A DNA stretch of 64,000 bases from Sanguibacter hominis ATCC BAA-789. Lineage in GTDB: Bacteria > Actinomycetota > Actinomycetes > Actinomycetales > Cellulomonadaceae. The stretch covers positions 1-64,000 of the forward strand of contig NZ_JAAXOW010000004.1 in NCBI RefSeq assembly GCF_012396185.1. The letters are read 5' to 3'. Positions within the stretch are counted from its first letter, which is position 1. Each line of letters starts with the position of its first letter. Position numbers and translations under genes: made by a program. The notes under the pieces were generated by a model. It saw nothing but the letters and a program-made list of their open reading frames with translations, did not search any database and was not told the DNA's origin. This document shows positions 8,583-17,634 of the stretch, in pieces.

Positions 8583-8984
8583 TCAGGCTCCGACCGCGCG
8601 GCCGTGGCGCCGGGGACGCGGCGTCGGAGCGTGGTCCGCGCTGCCCGGGTCCGGGGTCTCGGGAGCCGCAGGGCACGCGTGGTCACCGTCGATGCGGAAC
8701 AGGTCGAGCGCTCCGCACACCTCGAGGACGAACAGGTCGCGCTCGTCGCAGCCGCGCAGGACGGTCGCGCCACCACGGCGCCGCCCGGCGTCCGCGAGCG
8801 AGATGAGGAACGCCGCACCGGTCGAGTCCATGAACGTGACGCGGCACATGTCGAGGACGAGGAGCTGGCGGCGCAGCCCGACGACGCGCGCGGTGATCTC
8901 GGGGAACTGGTCGCGCTCAGCGAGGTCGAGGTCGCCCGCGATCGTCAGCGTGGTCGTCGCCGGCGACGTGGAGATCTCGATCAT
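8583..8984 (-). CDS. Second STAS-domain anti-anti-sigma factor
   Basis: 133 residues. MIEISTSPATTTLTIAGDLD opens a STAS domain; the phosphorylation motif is CRVTFMDSTGAAFLISL with Ser at the expected place. The C-terminal 30 residues are Pro/Arg-rich and disordered. The ATG at 8984 has GGAGG nine bases upstream, and the longer frame to 9134 adds only non-conserved residues. It converges on the fused phosphatase/kinase gene with a 41-base gap, so that regulator lies between two candidate antagonists. This one carries Asp-Ser-Thr, the other Asp-Ser-Ser, at the target site. Confidence 0.82.
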   Translation of the reverse strand: MIEISTSPATTTLTIAGDLDLAERDQFPEITARVVGLRRQLLVLDMCRVTFMDSTGAAFLISLADAGRRRGGATVLRGCDERDLFVLEVCGALDLFRIDGDHACPAAPETPDPGSADHAPTPRPRRHGRAVGA

Positions 8985-9219
8985 GAGCGGTGTCCTCCGA
9001 GACGGGCCGTGGTCCGACAGGAGCCACGCGGGCACGTCCGGGGAGGGCGTGCGTGGCACCGAGCGTAGCCAGGCCCGGGTGTCGGCGCGACCGAGAACGG
9101 TCGTGCGCCCTGTCACGATCGGGTCTCGGGTCATGTCTCCAGGAGCGCTGCGCCCGCGCGCAGATACGCACCGGCGTGCCCGCCGCCGGTGGCGGTACGG
9201 GTGCTGCTGCCGGGCTGTC

Positions 9220-10938
9220 TCAGTGGATGTCGAGGCGGGACTGCTCGACGTCGAGGATCGCCTGCGCGCGGTCGATCACGTGGCTCGCGTGCGCGCCCTC
9301 GGCGCGGGCGTCGTCGAGCGCGGCGCGCTCCGCCTCGAGGACGCGCTGACGCAGCGCACGCTTCATGGCGTGCGGGCCGTCGTCGTCCGCGCGGACGATC
9401 TGCTCGGCGAGGCGCAGCCCGATGCGGCGCGTGTCCTCCCGGACACGCTCGACGATCTCGGGCGGGTAGCGGGTGCCGTCGGGCCGACGCAGCTCGGGGT
9501 TGTCGAGCGTCGCGAGGCCGGCGCTGTTGATCTCGGTGACGAGCGTCGCGAGCTTGACCCGCTCGGCCTGCTCGTCGGACCCCTGGACGTCGAGCCGGTC
9601 GATGACCCACGGCAGGGACGCGCCCTGCACGACGAGGGTGACGATCGCGACCGTGAACGCGACCAGGACGAGCTGCGGCCGGTACGGCAGGTCGGACGGG
9701 AGCGACTGCGCCGCGGCGAGCGTGACGACGCCGCGCATCCCGGACCAGGCGATGACGGCGCCGCCGCGCCAGCTCAGGCCCTCGGTCTGGAGGAAGTCCA
9801 TGTCGGCGCGCTTGCGGCGCAGGCGTCGTGTGAAGCGGCGGGCGTGCTTGTCGTCGGTCAGGTCGAGGCCGGGCAGCGCGTCGCGGACGGCGTCGATGCG
9901 GCTGATCACCGAGTCGAGCTGTCGCGCCCGCACGCGGGCGCGTTCCTGGTCGCGGCGCAGCACCGCGATGAGCGGGAGGACGAGCGCGCCGCGGATCGCC
10001 GTGAGCGCGACGGTGACGACGAGCCCGATCCACACGGCGGTCCAGATGCTCAGGCCCTGCGCGTGCACCTGGTCCGTGAGCGCGTGCAGCTCGAAGCCCA
10101 TGAGCAGGAACACGCCGTTCTCGAGGAGGAGCTGGGCGGTGCGCCAGTTGACGCGCTCGGAGACGCGGGCCTGCGGCGAGAAGTACGTCGAGCCGAGGTG
10201 CCCGGTGATGAGGCCGGCGACGACGACGGCGAGCACCCCGGACGCGTGCACCTCCTCGGCGGGGAAGAACGCGACGAACGGCACGCCGAACGAGATCGCG
10301 GTCGTCAGCACCGGGTCCTCGATCTTGCTGCGCACCCAGACGCTCGCGAACCCGATGACGGCACCGACCGCGATCGCGATGACGACGGCGAGGACGAAGT
10401 CCCACGCGATGTCGACGAACGAGACGGCGCCCGCGGTCGCGGCGATCGCGGAGCGCAGCAGCACGAGCGCCGTCGCATCGTTGACGAGGCCCTCGCCCTC
10501 GAGGACGGTGACGAGCCGGTGCGGCAGTCCGAGCCGCTTGCCGATCGAGGTCGCGGCGACGGCGTCGGGCGGGGCGACGACGGCGCCGAGCGCGATCGCG
10601 GCGGGCAGCGACAGGTCGGGGAAGAGCCAGTACAGCAGGGCGCCCGTGAGCACGGCCGTGATGATGACGAGTGCGACGGACAACCACGTGATGGCCTTGA
10701 AGTTCCGTCGGAAGTCCATGAGCGGGACGTTGACCGCCGCCGAGTAGAGGATCGGCGGGAGCACGACCGTGAGGATGAGGTGCGGGTCGAGCTCGAACGT
10801 CGGGACGCCGGGCACGTAGCTCGCGGCGATCCCGAGCAGGACGAGCAGGATCGGGGCGGCGACGCCGAGGCGCGGGGCGATGCTCGCGACCGCGACGATG
10901 ACGACGACGGCCAGGACACCGAGCAGCGCGAACTCCAT
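9220..10938 (-). CDS. CPA1-family Na+/H+ antiporter
   Basis: 572 residues with about 12 hydrophobic segments in the first 420. Signature blocks are LPPILYSAAVNVPL (about 60-73), ALGAVVAPPDAVAATSIGKRLGLP (about 116-139) and EGEGLVNDATALVL (about 147-160), the last holding the ion-binding Asp of the NhaP/CPA1 type. It would exchange cytoplasmic Na+ or K+ for protons across the membrane. The C-terminal 150 residues are charged and cytosolic, rich in Arg/Glu, likely a regulatory helical tail. It stands alone and diverges from the DUF3151 gene. Long antisense frames over it are artefacts of GC-rich codon use. Confidence 0.9.
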   Translation of the reverse strand: MEFALLGVLAVVVIVAVASIAPRLGVAAPILLVLLGIAASYVPGVPTFELDPHLILTVVLPPILYSAAVNVPLMDFRRNFKAITWLSVALVIITAVLTGALLYWLFPDLSLPAAIALGAVVAPPDAVAATSIGKRLGLPHRLVTVLEGEGLVNDATALVLLRSAIAATAGAVSFVDIAWDFVLAVVIAIAVGAVIGFASVWVRSKIEDPVLTTAISFGVPFVAFFPAEEVHASGVLAVVVAGLITGHLGSTYFSPQARVSERVNWRTAQLLLENGVFLLMGFELHALTDQVHAQGLSIWTAVWIGLVVTVALTAIRGALVLPLIAVLRRDQERARVRARQLDSVISRIDAVRDALPGLDLTDDKHARRFTRRLRRKRADMDFLQTEGLSWRGGAVIAWSGMRGVVTLAAAQSLPSDLPYRPQLVLVAFTVAIVTLVVQGASLPWVIDRLDVQGSDEQAERVKLATLVTEINSAGLATLDNPELRRPDGTRYPPEIVERVREDTRRIGLRLAEQIVRADDDGPHAMKRALRQRVLEAERAALDDARAEGAHASHVIDRAQAILDVEQSRLDIH

Positions 10939-10997
10939 CTTCGAAGGATATGCGGCTCGCCGGGCCCGGTCCGAGGAGTTCCGGGGATAATCGAGCC

Positions 10998-11432
10998 ATG
11001 ACCCAGCACCCGCGCCCTGAGCGCATCGACCTCGGCCCTGCTGTCACTCGTCTCCCCGAGGACGGCGCGGACGCGCGCGCCCGCGCGCTCGCTGCGCAGG
11101 GTGTCGACCCGGCCGACGTCGCACGTCAGGTCCCTGCGTCGTCGTACGCCTGGGCGGTCCTCGCGGAGCATGCGCTCGCGACGGACGCAGTCACCGCGTA
11201 CGCGTTCGCGAGGACGGGGTATCACCGCGGTCTCGACGCGCTGCGCCGCGCGGGCTGGCGCGGCGTCGGCGCCGTGCCGGTCGACCACGAGCCGAACCAG
11301 GGCTTCCTCAGGGCGCTCCTGGCGCTCGCCGAGGCTGCCGCAGCGATCGGTGAGGACGACGAGTCGCAGCGGTGCGAGCAGTTCCTGGGCGACTGCGGCA
11401 CCGAGGCCGCCGCGGTGGCCGCGCTCCGCTGA
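10998..11432 (+). CDS. DUF3151 family protein
   Basis: 144 residues, no membrane segment, no known catalytic motif. The sequence ADVARQVPASSYAWAVLAEHAL and the Tyr/Arg-rich YHRGLDALRRAGWRG block are typical of the actinobacterial DUF3151 family, whose role is unknown. The ATG at 10998 begins the conserved part. Its place directly before purA, near fba and dedA, matches what I recall of mycobacterial chromosomes, so it is probably an old core actinobacterial gene. No function is proposed. Confidence 0.8.
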   Translation: MTQHPRPERIDLGPAVTRLPEDGADARARALAAQGVDPADVARQVPASSYAWAVLAEHALATDAVTAYAFARTGYHRGLDALRRAGWRGVGAVPVDHEPNQGFLRALLALAEAAAAIGEDDESQRCEQFLGDCGTEAAAVAALR

Positions 11433-11623
11433 CGTCGGGCGCGCCACCTGGCGCGCGGACCCGCTGGGGCTCGGGCCCTTGAGCCGGTAAACTCGCGGGG
11501 GAACCGGGCTGCTGTCGCCCGGACCCCGGCGGACGCGACGCGTGCCGGGTGCCGTTCCGGCACCCTGAGCCTGCGGCTGAGACGCGCGCCGACGCGAGGG
11601 CAGCGACGAAAGTGGTGATCGGC

Positions 11624-12907
11624 ATGCCAGCCATCGTGGTCGTCGGAGCCCAGTGGGGCGACGAGGGCAAGGGCAAGGCGACGGACCAGCTCGGCTCCCA
11701 GGTCGACTATGTGGTCAAGTTCAACGGGGGCAACAACGCGGGCCACACGGTCGTGGTCGGCGACGAGAAGTACGCGCTCCACCTGCTGCCGTCGGGCATC
11801 CTGACCCCGGACGTCACGCCGGTCATCGGCAACGGCGTCGTCGTCGACATCGAGGTGCTCTTCGAGGAGCTCGACGACCTCATCGCGCGCGGCGTCGACG
11901 TCTCGCGCCTGCTGGTCTCCTCCGCGGCGCACGTCATCGCGCCGTACAACCGCACGATCGACAAGGTGACCGAGCGGTTCCTGGGCAAGCGGAAGATCGG
12001 CACGACCGGGCGCGGCATCGGCCCGGCGTACTCGGACAAGATCAACCGGGTGGGCATCCGCGTGCAGGACCTGTTCGACGAGAACATCCTGCGGCAGAAG
12101 GTCGAGGGCGCCCTCGACCAGAAGAACCAGCTCCTCGTGAAGGTGTTCAACCGCCGCGCGATCACGATCGACGAGACGGTCGAGGAACTCCTCGGGTACG
12201 CCGAGCGGCTCCGCCCGATGGTCACGGACACGTCGCTCGTCCTCAACAAGGCGCTCGACGAGGGCAAGACCGTCCTCTTCGAGGGCGGCCAGGCCACGAT
12301 GCTCGACGTCGACCACGGCACGTACCCGTTCGTGACGTCGTCGAACGCGACCGCGGGCGGCGTGTGCACCGGCTCGGGCGTCGGCCCCACCCGGATCGAC
12401 CGTGTCATCGGCGTCATCAAGGCGTACACGACGCGCGTCGGCGAGGGGCCCTTCCCGACCGAGCTGTTCGACGAGATGGGCGAGTTCCTGCGTGCGACCG
12501 GGCACGAGTTCGGCGTGACGACGGGTCGGCCGCGCCGCTGCGGCTGGTACGACGCGGTCGTCGCTCGCTACTCGGCTCGCGTCAACGGCCTCACCGACTT
12601 CGCGCTGACGAAGCTTGACGTGCTGACCGGTCTCGAGAAGATCCCCGTGTGCGTCGCGTACGACGTCGACGGTGTGCGTCATGACGAGATGCCTGCCGAC
12701 CAGTCGGACTTCCACCACGCGAAGCCGATCTTCGAGTACTTCGACGGCTGGACCGAGGACATCACGTCGGCCCGCACGTTCGAGGACCTGCCCGCGAACG
12801 CGCAGGCGTACGTCCTCGCGCTCGAGGAGATGTCCGGCTCCCGGATGTCGGTCGTCGGTGTCGGTCCGGACCGTGAGGCGACGATCGTCCGTCACGCCCT
12901 CGTCTGA
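11624..12907 (+). CDS. purA: Adenylosuccinate synthetase
   Basis: 427 residues, normal for PurA. It starts [20 protein letters not shown], with the GDEGKGK GTP-binding loop and the catalytic Asp and His (NNAGHTVVV), followed by [31 protein letters not shown] and [14 protein letters not shown]. It joins aspartate to IMP with GTP, first step of AMP synthesis. The ATG at 11624 is chosen because homologous sequence starts there; a longer frame from 11549 is not conserved. A TAAACT -10-like element at 11488-11493 may be the promoter. It is monocistronic and followed by a perfect hairpin. Confidence 0.97.
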   Translation: MPAIVVVGAQWGDEGKGKATDQLGSQVDYVVKFNGGNNAGHTVVVGDEKYALHLLPSGILTPDVTPVIGNGVVVDIEVLFEELDDLIARGVDVSRLLVSSAAHVIAPYNRTIDKVTERFLGKRKIGTTGRGIGPAYSDKINRVGIRVQDLFDENILRQKVEGALDQKNQLLVKVFNRRAITIDETVEELLGYAERLRPMVTDTSLVLNKALDEGKTVLFEGGQATMLDVDHGTYPFVTSSNATAGGVCTGSGVGPTRIDRVIGVIKAYTTRVGEGPFPTELFDEMGEFLRATGHEFGVTTGRPRRCGWYDAVVARYSARVNGLTDFALTKLDVLTGLEKIPVCVAYDVDGVRHDEMPADQSDFHHAKPIFEYFDGWTEDITSARTFEDLPANAQAYVLALEEMSGSRMSVVGVGPDREATIVRHALV

Positions 12908-12928
12908 GCCGCCGAGGCAAAGCAGACG

Positions 12929-12968
12929 CAGAACGGCGCGTTCCCCGCACGGGGAACGCGCCGTTCTG
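12929..12968. terminator. Terminator hairpin after purA
   Basis: An 18-bp perfect stem (CAGAACGGCGCGTTCCCC and complement) with loop GCAC, between the purA stop and the end of the convergent secreted-protein gene. It probably works in both directions. Confidence 0.85.
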
Positions 12969-12977
12969 GTGTCCAGG

Positions 12978-13793
12978 TCAGATCCGCTTGCCGGCGAGGA
13001 TCCTCTTGGCGGCCTTCATCTGCTTCTTGGAGCAGCCGCCGCCGTAGCCGGCCACGTACGTCGACGACGCAGTGAGCTTGCCGGTGCGCTGGGCGCCCAT
13101 CGCGTCAGCGATGCAGTCGGCCATGTGCTCGAAGCTGCTGCCGTGCGCCTTGGCCTTCGGGTAGACCTTCTTCATCGCCTTCTCGGCGGCGCGGAGGTCG
13201 TAGTCGTAGACGCGGTACTGCAGGACGTGCGCGCACTCGTGGTACTGGGTGGCGACGGCGAGCGGGTGGTTCGGGTCGAGGCTCTTCCCGAAGGCGGTGC
13301 GTGACAGGACGATGCGCGCGGAGCCGTTCGAGCTGACCTGCGCGTAGTTGGTCGTCTTCTTCTTCGTCGTGACGGGGACGCTGCTGCACCAGCGCTTGAT
13401 GTTCTTCTTCGCCGAGGCGCCCCAGGACAGCTTGCCGACCTTGGTCTTGCCGGAGACCTTCGAGACCTTGGACTTCTTCACCCAGCCTGACTTGCCCTTG
13501 TACGTGACCTTGTACCGGCCGTTCTTGACCTTCGTGCTGGCGGCCTTCATCGTGTAGTCCGCCGGGATCGTCGCGCGCTTGGCGGAGCCGCTGGCAGACG
13601 AGTAGAGGATCGTCTTCACCTTGGTCTGCAGGCGCCACGTGGGCTTGGCGGTCGCGACCTGAACCGCTGGGGTGACGATGGTCGACACCGTGGTCGCGGG
13701 CGCGGCTGTGGCGGGAGCCGCCGCGGTCGGCGCGAGGAGGAGCGCGACCGTCGAGGCGACGGCGAGCGCGAGGGTACGGGGCTTGGCAGACAT
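12978..13793 (-). CDS. Secreted HExxH zincin-like protein with SH3-like domain
   Basis: 271 residues. The N-terminus (MSAKPRTLALAVASTVALLL, then Ala-rich to about residue 33) is a Sec signal peptide. Residues about 50-115 look like a bacterial SH3 fold (KNGRYKVTYKGKSGWVKKSK). At about 180 is ATQYHECAHVLQY, an HExxH zinc motif, and about 50 residues on, SSFEHMADCIADAMGA supplies a possible third ligand of the gluzincin type with ExxAD. Four Cys in the C-terminal half may form disulphides. It is therefore a candidate exported metallopeptidase, but no close family is recognised and activity is inferred. The ATG at 13793 is chosen since the longer frame to 13895 destroys the signal peptide pattern. 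Confidence 0.7.
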   Translation of the reverse strand: MSAKPRTLALAVASTVALLLAPTAAAPATAAPATTVSTIVTPAVQVATAKPTWRLQTKVKTILYSSASGSAKRATIPADYTMKAASTKVKNGRYKVTYKGKSGWVKKSKVSKVSGKTKVGKLSWGASAKKNIKRWCSSVPVTTKKKTTNYAQVSSNGSARIVLSRTAFGKSLDPNHPLAVATQYHECAHVLQYRVYDYDLRAAEKAMKKVYPKAKAHGSSFEHMADCIADAMGAQRTGKLTASSTYVAGYGGGCSKKQMKAAKRILAGKRI

Positions 13794-13861
13794 CAGGGTG
13801 CTGGTTTCCTGTCCTGGCGACATTTCACGACAGACCGACCCTACTCGCGGCTCCGAGACCC

Positions 13862-13900
13862 GGCACCTGGTGGGGCAGCGGCGCTGACGCACCACGTGCC
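13862..13900 (-). terminator. Hairpin downstream of the LCP gene
   Basis: Arms GGCACCTGGTG and CACCACGTGCC (one mismatch) separated by 17 bases, just past the stop of the LCP-family gene on the - strand. There is no T-run, so termination is only suggested. Confidence 0.35.
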
Positions 13901-13916
13901 CGCCTTCTTCGAGAGG

Positions 13917-15188
13917 TCAGCAGACGCCCGGGCGCTTCGTCGGCTTGGTGGGAGCCTTCGTGGTCTCCTTTGCGGGCGTGTCCGTCGTCTCCGGGCTGCT
14001 CGGTGCGTCGGTCGTGGCTCCGTCGTCGCCAGCGGGCTTGCTCGGTGCGTCCTTCGTCGCCTGGGCGGCCTTCTCGTCAGCGAGCGCGGCGGGCGTCCCC
14101 GGGACGCGGTCGTCGTTGATGATGCGCTCCCAGATCTCGGCGGCCTCAGGCTTCCACTCGACACGGCCCGGGCGCGTGACGGAGTCGAAGACCGGCAGGT
14201 ACGTGAACGTGATGTCGTCCATGTTGATCGACCGCAACGAGAACGCGAGGCCTGCGAGCGCCGAGGGGGAGCCGAGGTCGGGGCTCGTGTTGATCGCCGC
14301 GAGCACAGCCTTGACGACCGAGTAGAGCTCGGGGGAGTTGGTGATGAGGTTCTGCTTGAAGATCTCGCGGGACGCAGCGTCGAGGAACGCCTGCTGACGC
14401 TCGATGCGGGTGAGGTCCGACTCGAGCTCGAGACCCATGCCCTGACCGTGCCGTGCGCGCAGGAAGTTGATCGCGGTGCGGCCGTCGAGCGTGTTCGGGC
14501 CAGCGGGCAGGTCCAGCTTGCCGTACTTCGGGTTCTCCTTGACGGCCTCGGGGAGGCACATCGGCACGCCGCCGATCGCGTCGACAACCTCGATCACGCC
14601 GGTCATCTTGAGCACGACGTGGCTCGTGATGCGGATCCCGGTGAGCTGCTCGACGGTCTTGATCGTGCACGCGGCCGCGGTTGCGAAGTCCTGCTTGGAC
14701 CCGGCGCCGATCGCGAACGCCTTGTTGAACATCCCCTGGGCCTCGGGCGCGCTCTGCACCCCGTCGCCCGTGAGGCACGAAGGGATGTCGACGAGGGAGT
14801 CGCGCGGGATCGAGACGACCTCGACGGACTTCCGGTCGCCCGAGACGTGCACGATCATCGTCGTGTCGGAGCCCATGCCGCCGCCCTTGCCGGCGATCTT
14901 CTCGTTCTCCGCGTCGCGCAGGTCGGTGCCCATGACCAGGATGTTGAGCTGCTGGCCCGCGTACGGGTCGTCGGGGTCGGCGACGATCGTCGGGCGGTCA
15001 TCGCCGAGGAGCTTGTCGACGTCGTCGACCGTCAGCTTGGACTGCAGGTCGGCGTTGACGAGCGCGACCGCGGTGCCGCTGAACGCGATGAGCGCGGTCG
15101 CGGCGAGGGCGACGCCTCGCAGGACGCGGTGGTTGCGCTTGTGCAGGACGTGGCGCGGCGCGGTCGAGTTCGCAGGCATCTTGGGCAC
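13917..15188 (-). CDS. LytR-CpsA-Psr (LCP) family glycopolymer transferase
   Basis: 423 residues. One N-terminal membrane anchor (about 22-46, VLRGVALAATALIAFSGTAV), then an extracytoplasmic LCP domain at about 80-285: LNILVMGTDLRD, GSDTTMIVHVSGDRKSVEVV, SIPRDSLVDIP, GRTAINFLRARHG and LTRIERQQAFL, with the Arg and Asp residues that hold the polyprenyl pyrophosphate. LCP enzymes attach teichoic acid, arabinogalactan or capsule to peptidoglycan. The C-terminal 70 residues are a disordered Thr/Pro/Lys tail ending in Cys. An in-frame ATG at 15179 is an equally good start. Confidence 0.92.
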   Translation of the reverse strand: MPKMPANSTAPRHVLHKRNHRVLRGVALAATALIAFSGTAVALVNADLQSKLTVDDVDKLLGDDRPTIVADPDDPYAGQQLNILVMGTDLRDAENEKIAGKGGGMGSDTTMIVHVSGDRKSVEVVSIPRDSLVDIPSCLTGDGVQSAPEAQGMFNKAFAIGAGSKQDFATAAACTIKTVEQLTGIRITSHVVLKMTGVIEVVDAIGGVPMCLPEAVKENPKYGKLDLPAGPNTLDGRTAINFLRARHGQGMGLELESDLTRIERQQAFLDAASREIFKQNLITNSPELYSVVKAVLAAINTSPDLGSPSALAGLAFSLRSINMDDITFTYLPVFDSVTRPGRVEWKPEAAEIWERIINDDRVPGTPAALADEKAAQATKDAPSKPAGDDGATTDAPSSPETTDTPAKETTKAPTKPTKRPGVC

Positions 15189-15360
15189 GATAGGAAAGAT
15201 ATGCGTTCGAGTGGTAAGTCAGGCGGCAAGGCGCGGCGGGAACCGTGAAGAAGCGGTGCAAGCGCGCTCGCGTGCGCCCGGGTCGGGTGCTTGGTCCGCT
15301 TTGGCGGTCACGGGGCGGACGTCCGCCCGCCCGGTGGTCCGCATCCGTAGGATCGTGGGC

Positions 15361-16635
15361 GTGAAGATCCTCGTCATCGGTTCCGGTGCCCGCGAGCACG
15401 CGATCCTCCACTCCCTGGCGCACGAGAGCGGGGCCCACGAGCTCCACGCGGCGCCCGGCAACCCGGGCATCGCCGCTCTTGCGACGCTGCACGGCATCGA
15501 CCCGCTCGACGGTGTCGCCGTCGCGGCTCTCGCTACCACGCTCGGGGTCGACCTTGTCGTCGTCGGGCCGGAGGCTCCGCTCGTCGCCGGGGTCGCCGAC
15601 GCCGTCCGTGAGGCAGGTGTCCCGGTCTTCGGACCGAGCGCGGCTGCGGCCGCGCTCGAGGGCTCGAAGGCGTTCGCGAAGGACGTCATGGCTGCGGCCG
15701 ACGTCCCGACGGCGCAGGCCTATGTGTGCGTGACGCTCGCCGAGGTCGAGGCGGCGGTGGACGCGTTCGGCGCGCCGTACGTGATCAAGGACGACGGCCT
15801 CGCCGCGGGCAAGGGCGTCGTCGTGACGAGCGACCGTGCGGAGGCGCTCGAGCACGCGCAGGCGTGCCTCGCGGCGCGCGGGGCTCAGGGGCGCGTCGTC
15901 GTCGAGGAGTTCCTCGACGGTCCCGAGGTGTCCCTCTTCTGCGTGAGCGACGGGACGAACGTCGTCCCGCTCGCGCCTGCGCAGGACTTCAAGCGCGCCT
16001 ACGACGGCGACGAGGGCCCCAACACGGGCGGCATGGGTGCGTACTCGCCGCTGCCGTGGGCCCCGGCGGGCCTGACGGACGAGGTGCTCGAGCGCATCGC
16101 CCGCCCGACGATCGCCGAGATGGCCCGTCGTGGCACGCCTTTCGTCGGCGTCCTCTATGTCGGGCTCGCGCTGACGAGCCGGGGCACGCGGGTCATCGAG
16201 TTCAACGCGCGTTTCGGGGACCCGGAGACGCAGGTCGTCCTGTCGCGGCTGCGCACCCCGCTCTCGAGCGTCCTGCACGCGGCCTCGACCGCATCTCTCG
16301 GCGGTCTCGAACCGCTGCGCTGGGCGCAGGACGCGGCGGTGACGGTCGTCGTCGCGGCCCACGGCTACCCGGCGGACGTCCGGTCGGGCGACCCGATCGA
16401 CGGCGTCGACGGTCCCGACGGTGCCGCGGGCCTCCCTGGCGTGCACGTCCTGCACGCGGGCACCGCGGAGTCCGACGGCGTGCTCGTCGCGTCGGGCGGG
16501 CGCGTGCTGTCGGTCGTCGGGCGTGGCCCCGACCTCGCGGCGGCGCGCGACGCCGCGTACGCGGGCGTCGGACGGATCTCGTTGCCGGGCTCGCACCATC
16601 GCAGCGACATCGCCGCGAAGGCGGCGCAGGCATGA
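15361..16635 (+). CDS. purD: Phosphoribosylamine-glycine ligase
   Basis: 424 residues with an ATP-grasp fold: [20 protein letters not shown] at the start, [13 protein letters not shown] (about 142-154), [37 protein letters not shown] and [15 protein letters not shown] (metal-binding). It makes GAR from phosphoribosylamine, glycine and ATP, second step of purine synthesis. The GTG at 15361 is chosen over the long upstream-open frame because the Rossmann strand begins there. It overlaps purC by four bases (ATGA), so translation is coupled. Confidence 0.97.
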   Translation: MKILVIGSGAREHAILHSLAHESGAHELHAAPGNPGIAALATLHGIDPLDGVAVAALATTLGVDLVVVGPEAPLVAGVADAVREAGVPVFGPSAAAAALEGSKAFAKDVMAAADVPTAQAYVCVTLAEVEAAVDAFGAPYVIKDDGLAAGKGVVVTSDRAEALEHAQACLAARGAQGRVVVEEFLDGPEVSLFCVSDGTNVVPLAPAQDFKRAYDGDEGPNTGGMGAYSPLPWAPAGLTDEVLERIARPTIAEMARRGTPFVGVLYVGLALTSRGTRVIEFNARFGDPETQVVLSRLRTPLSSVLHAASTASLGGLEPLRWAQDAAVTVVVAAHGYPADVRSGDPIDGVDGPDGAAGLPGVHVLHAGTAESDGVLVASGGRVLSVVGRGPDLAAARDAAYAGVGRISLPGSHHRSDIAAKAAQA

Positions 16636-17564
16636 GCGCGCTCGCGCTGCCGGGCTGGCGTCACGTCTACTCGGGCAAGGTCCGCGACCTCTACGAGCCT
16701 GACGAGGCTGTCCTCGGTGGCCCGCACCCGCTCGGTGACGTCGTGCTCGTGGTGGCGTCTGACCGCATCAGCGCGTACGACCACGTGCTGGCGTCCGAGA
16801 TCCCCGACAAGGGAGTCGTGCTGACGCAGCTGAGCCTGTGGTGGTTCGACCAGCTTGCCGACGTCGTGGACAACCACGTCGTGACCGTCGAGGTTTCGTC
16901 CGACCCGGCCGACGGGCTCGTGCCTGCGGCGGTCGACGGTCGTGCGATGGTGTGCCGACGGCTCGAGATGTTCCCGGTCGAGTGCGTCGTGCGTGGCTAC
17001 CTCACCGGGTCGGGACTCGTGGAGTACCGCGCGGACCGGACGGTCTGCGGGGTCCCGCTCCCCGAGGGGCTCGTCGACGGTTCGCGCCTGCCGGAGGCGA
17101 TCTTCACGCCGGCCGCGAAGGCGGCGGTGGGTGAGCACGACGAGAACGTGACGTTCGAGGAGGTGGCTGAGCGCATCGGCGGCGAGGCCGCGGCGCAGCT
17201 CCGGGACCGCACGCTCGAGGTCTACTCCCGGGCGAGCGCCATGGCGGAGGAGCGCGGCGTGATCCTCGCGGACACGAAGCTCGAGTTCGGGGTCGACCCG
17301 ACGACGGGCCGTACGGTCCTCGGTGACGAGGTGCTCACGCCGGACTCGTCGCGGTTCTGGCCTGCTGACGGCTGGGAGCCGGGACGCGCGCAGCCGAGCT
17401 TCGACAAGCAGCACGTCCGGGACTGGCTCGTCTCGGCGGAGTCCGGCTGGGACCGCGCGAGCGACGCGCCGCCGCCCGCGCTGCCCGAGCATGTCGTCGC
17501 GGCGACGCGCGAGCGTTATCTCGAGGCGTTCCGGCGCCTGACGGGACGGGACCTCGGCATCTGA
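16632..17564 (+). CDS. purC: SAICAR synthetase
   Basis: 310 residues. PurC hallmarks: HVYSGKVRDLYE (about 11-22), VVASDRISAYDHVL, RRLEMFPVECVVRGYLTGSG and ILADTKLEFGVD near 210. It condenses CAIR with aspartate using ATP. At 310 residues it matches the longer actinobacterial and yeast-like form. The ATG overlaps the purD stop. Ten bases past its stop a weak hairpin (CTGGTG and CACCAG at 17574-17596) could end the purDC message before the iron-regulated operon. Confidence 0.97.
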   Translation: MSALALPGWRHVYSGKVRDLYEPDEAVLGGPHPLGDVVLVVASDRISAYDHVLASEIPDKGVVLTQLSLWWFDQLADVVDNHVVTVEVSSDPADGLVPAAVDGRAMVCRRLEMFPVECVVRGYLTGSGLVEYRADRTVCGVPLPEGLVDGSRLPEAIFTPAAKAAVGEHDENVTFEEVAERIGGEAAAQLRDRTLEVYSRASAMAEERGVILADTKLEFGVDPTTGRTVLGDEVLTPDSSRFWPADGWEPGRAQPSFDKQHVRDWLVSAESGWDRASDAPPPALPEHVVAATRERYLEAFRRLTGRDLGI

Positions 17565-17607
17565 CCGTTCCTCCTGGTGAGACGGCCTCCCACCAGACCT
17601 AGTCCGC

Positions 17608-17632
17608 TTAGGTAAGGCATGCCATACTTGAA
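17608..17632 (+). promoter_or_regulatory. IdeR/DtxR-type iron box before the siderophore uptake operon
   Basis: TTAGGTAAGGCATGCCATA begins at 17608. The left half agrees with the IdeR/DtxR consensus TTAGGTTAGGCTAACCTAA at most positions, and the element is an imperfect inverted repeat around GGCATGCC. It ends about three bases before the ATG of the siderophore-interacting protein, so iron-loaded repressor would block transcription of the operon. Confidence 0.72.
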
Positions 17633-17634
17633 GC

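Noticed and set aside
9131-11047. 638-residue open frame on the - strand over the antiporter
   Set aside because: It is an out-of-frame reading of the antiporter gene, Arg/Pro-rich and without any domain. The frame at 9220-10938 has the CPA1 motifs.
11530-11600. CTGAGA-containing hairpin region before purA resembling a TPP riboswitch
   Set aside because: Only GGCTGAGA and a small stem are present; the second thi-box half (ACC..GAACCTGAT) is absent and purA is not a thiamine gene.
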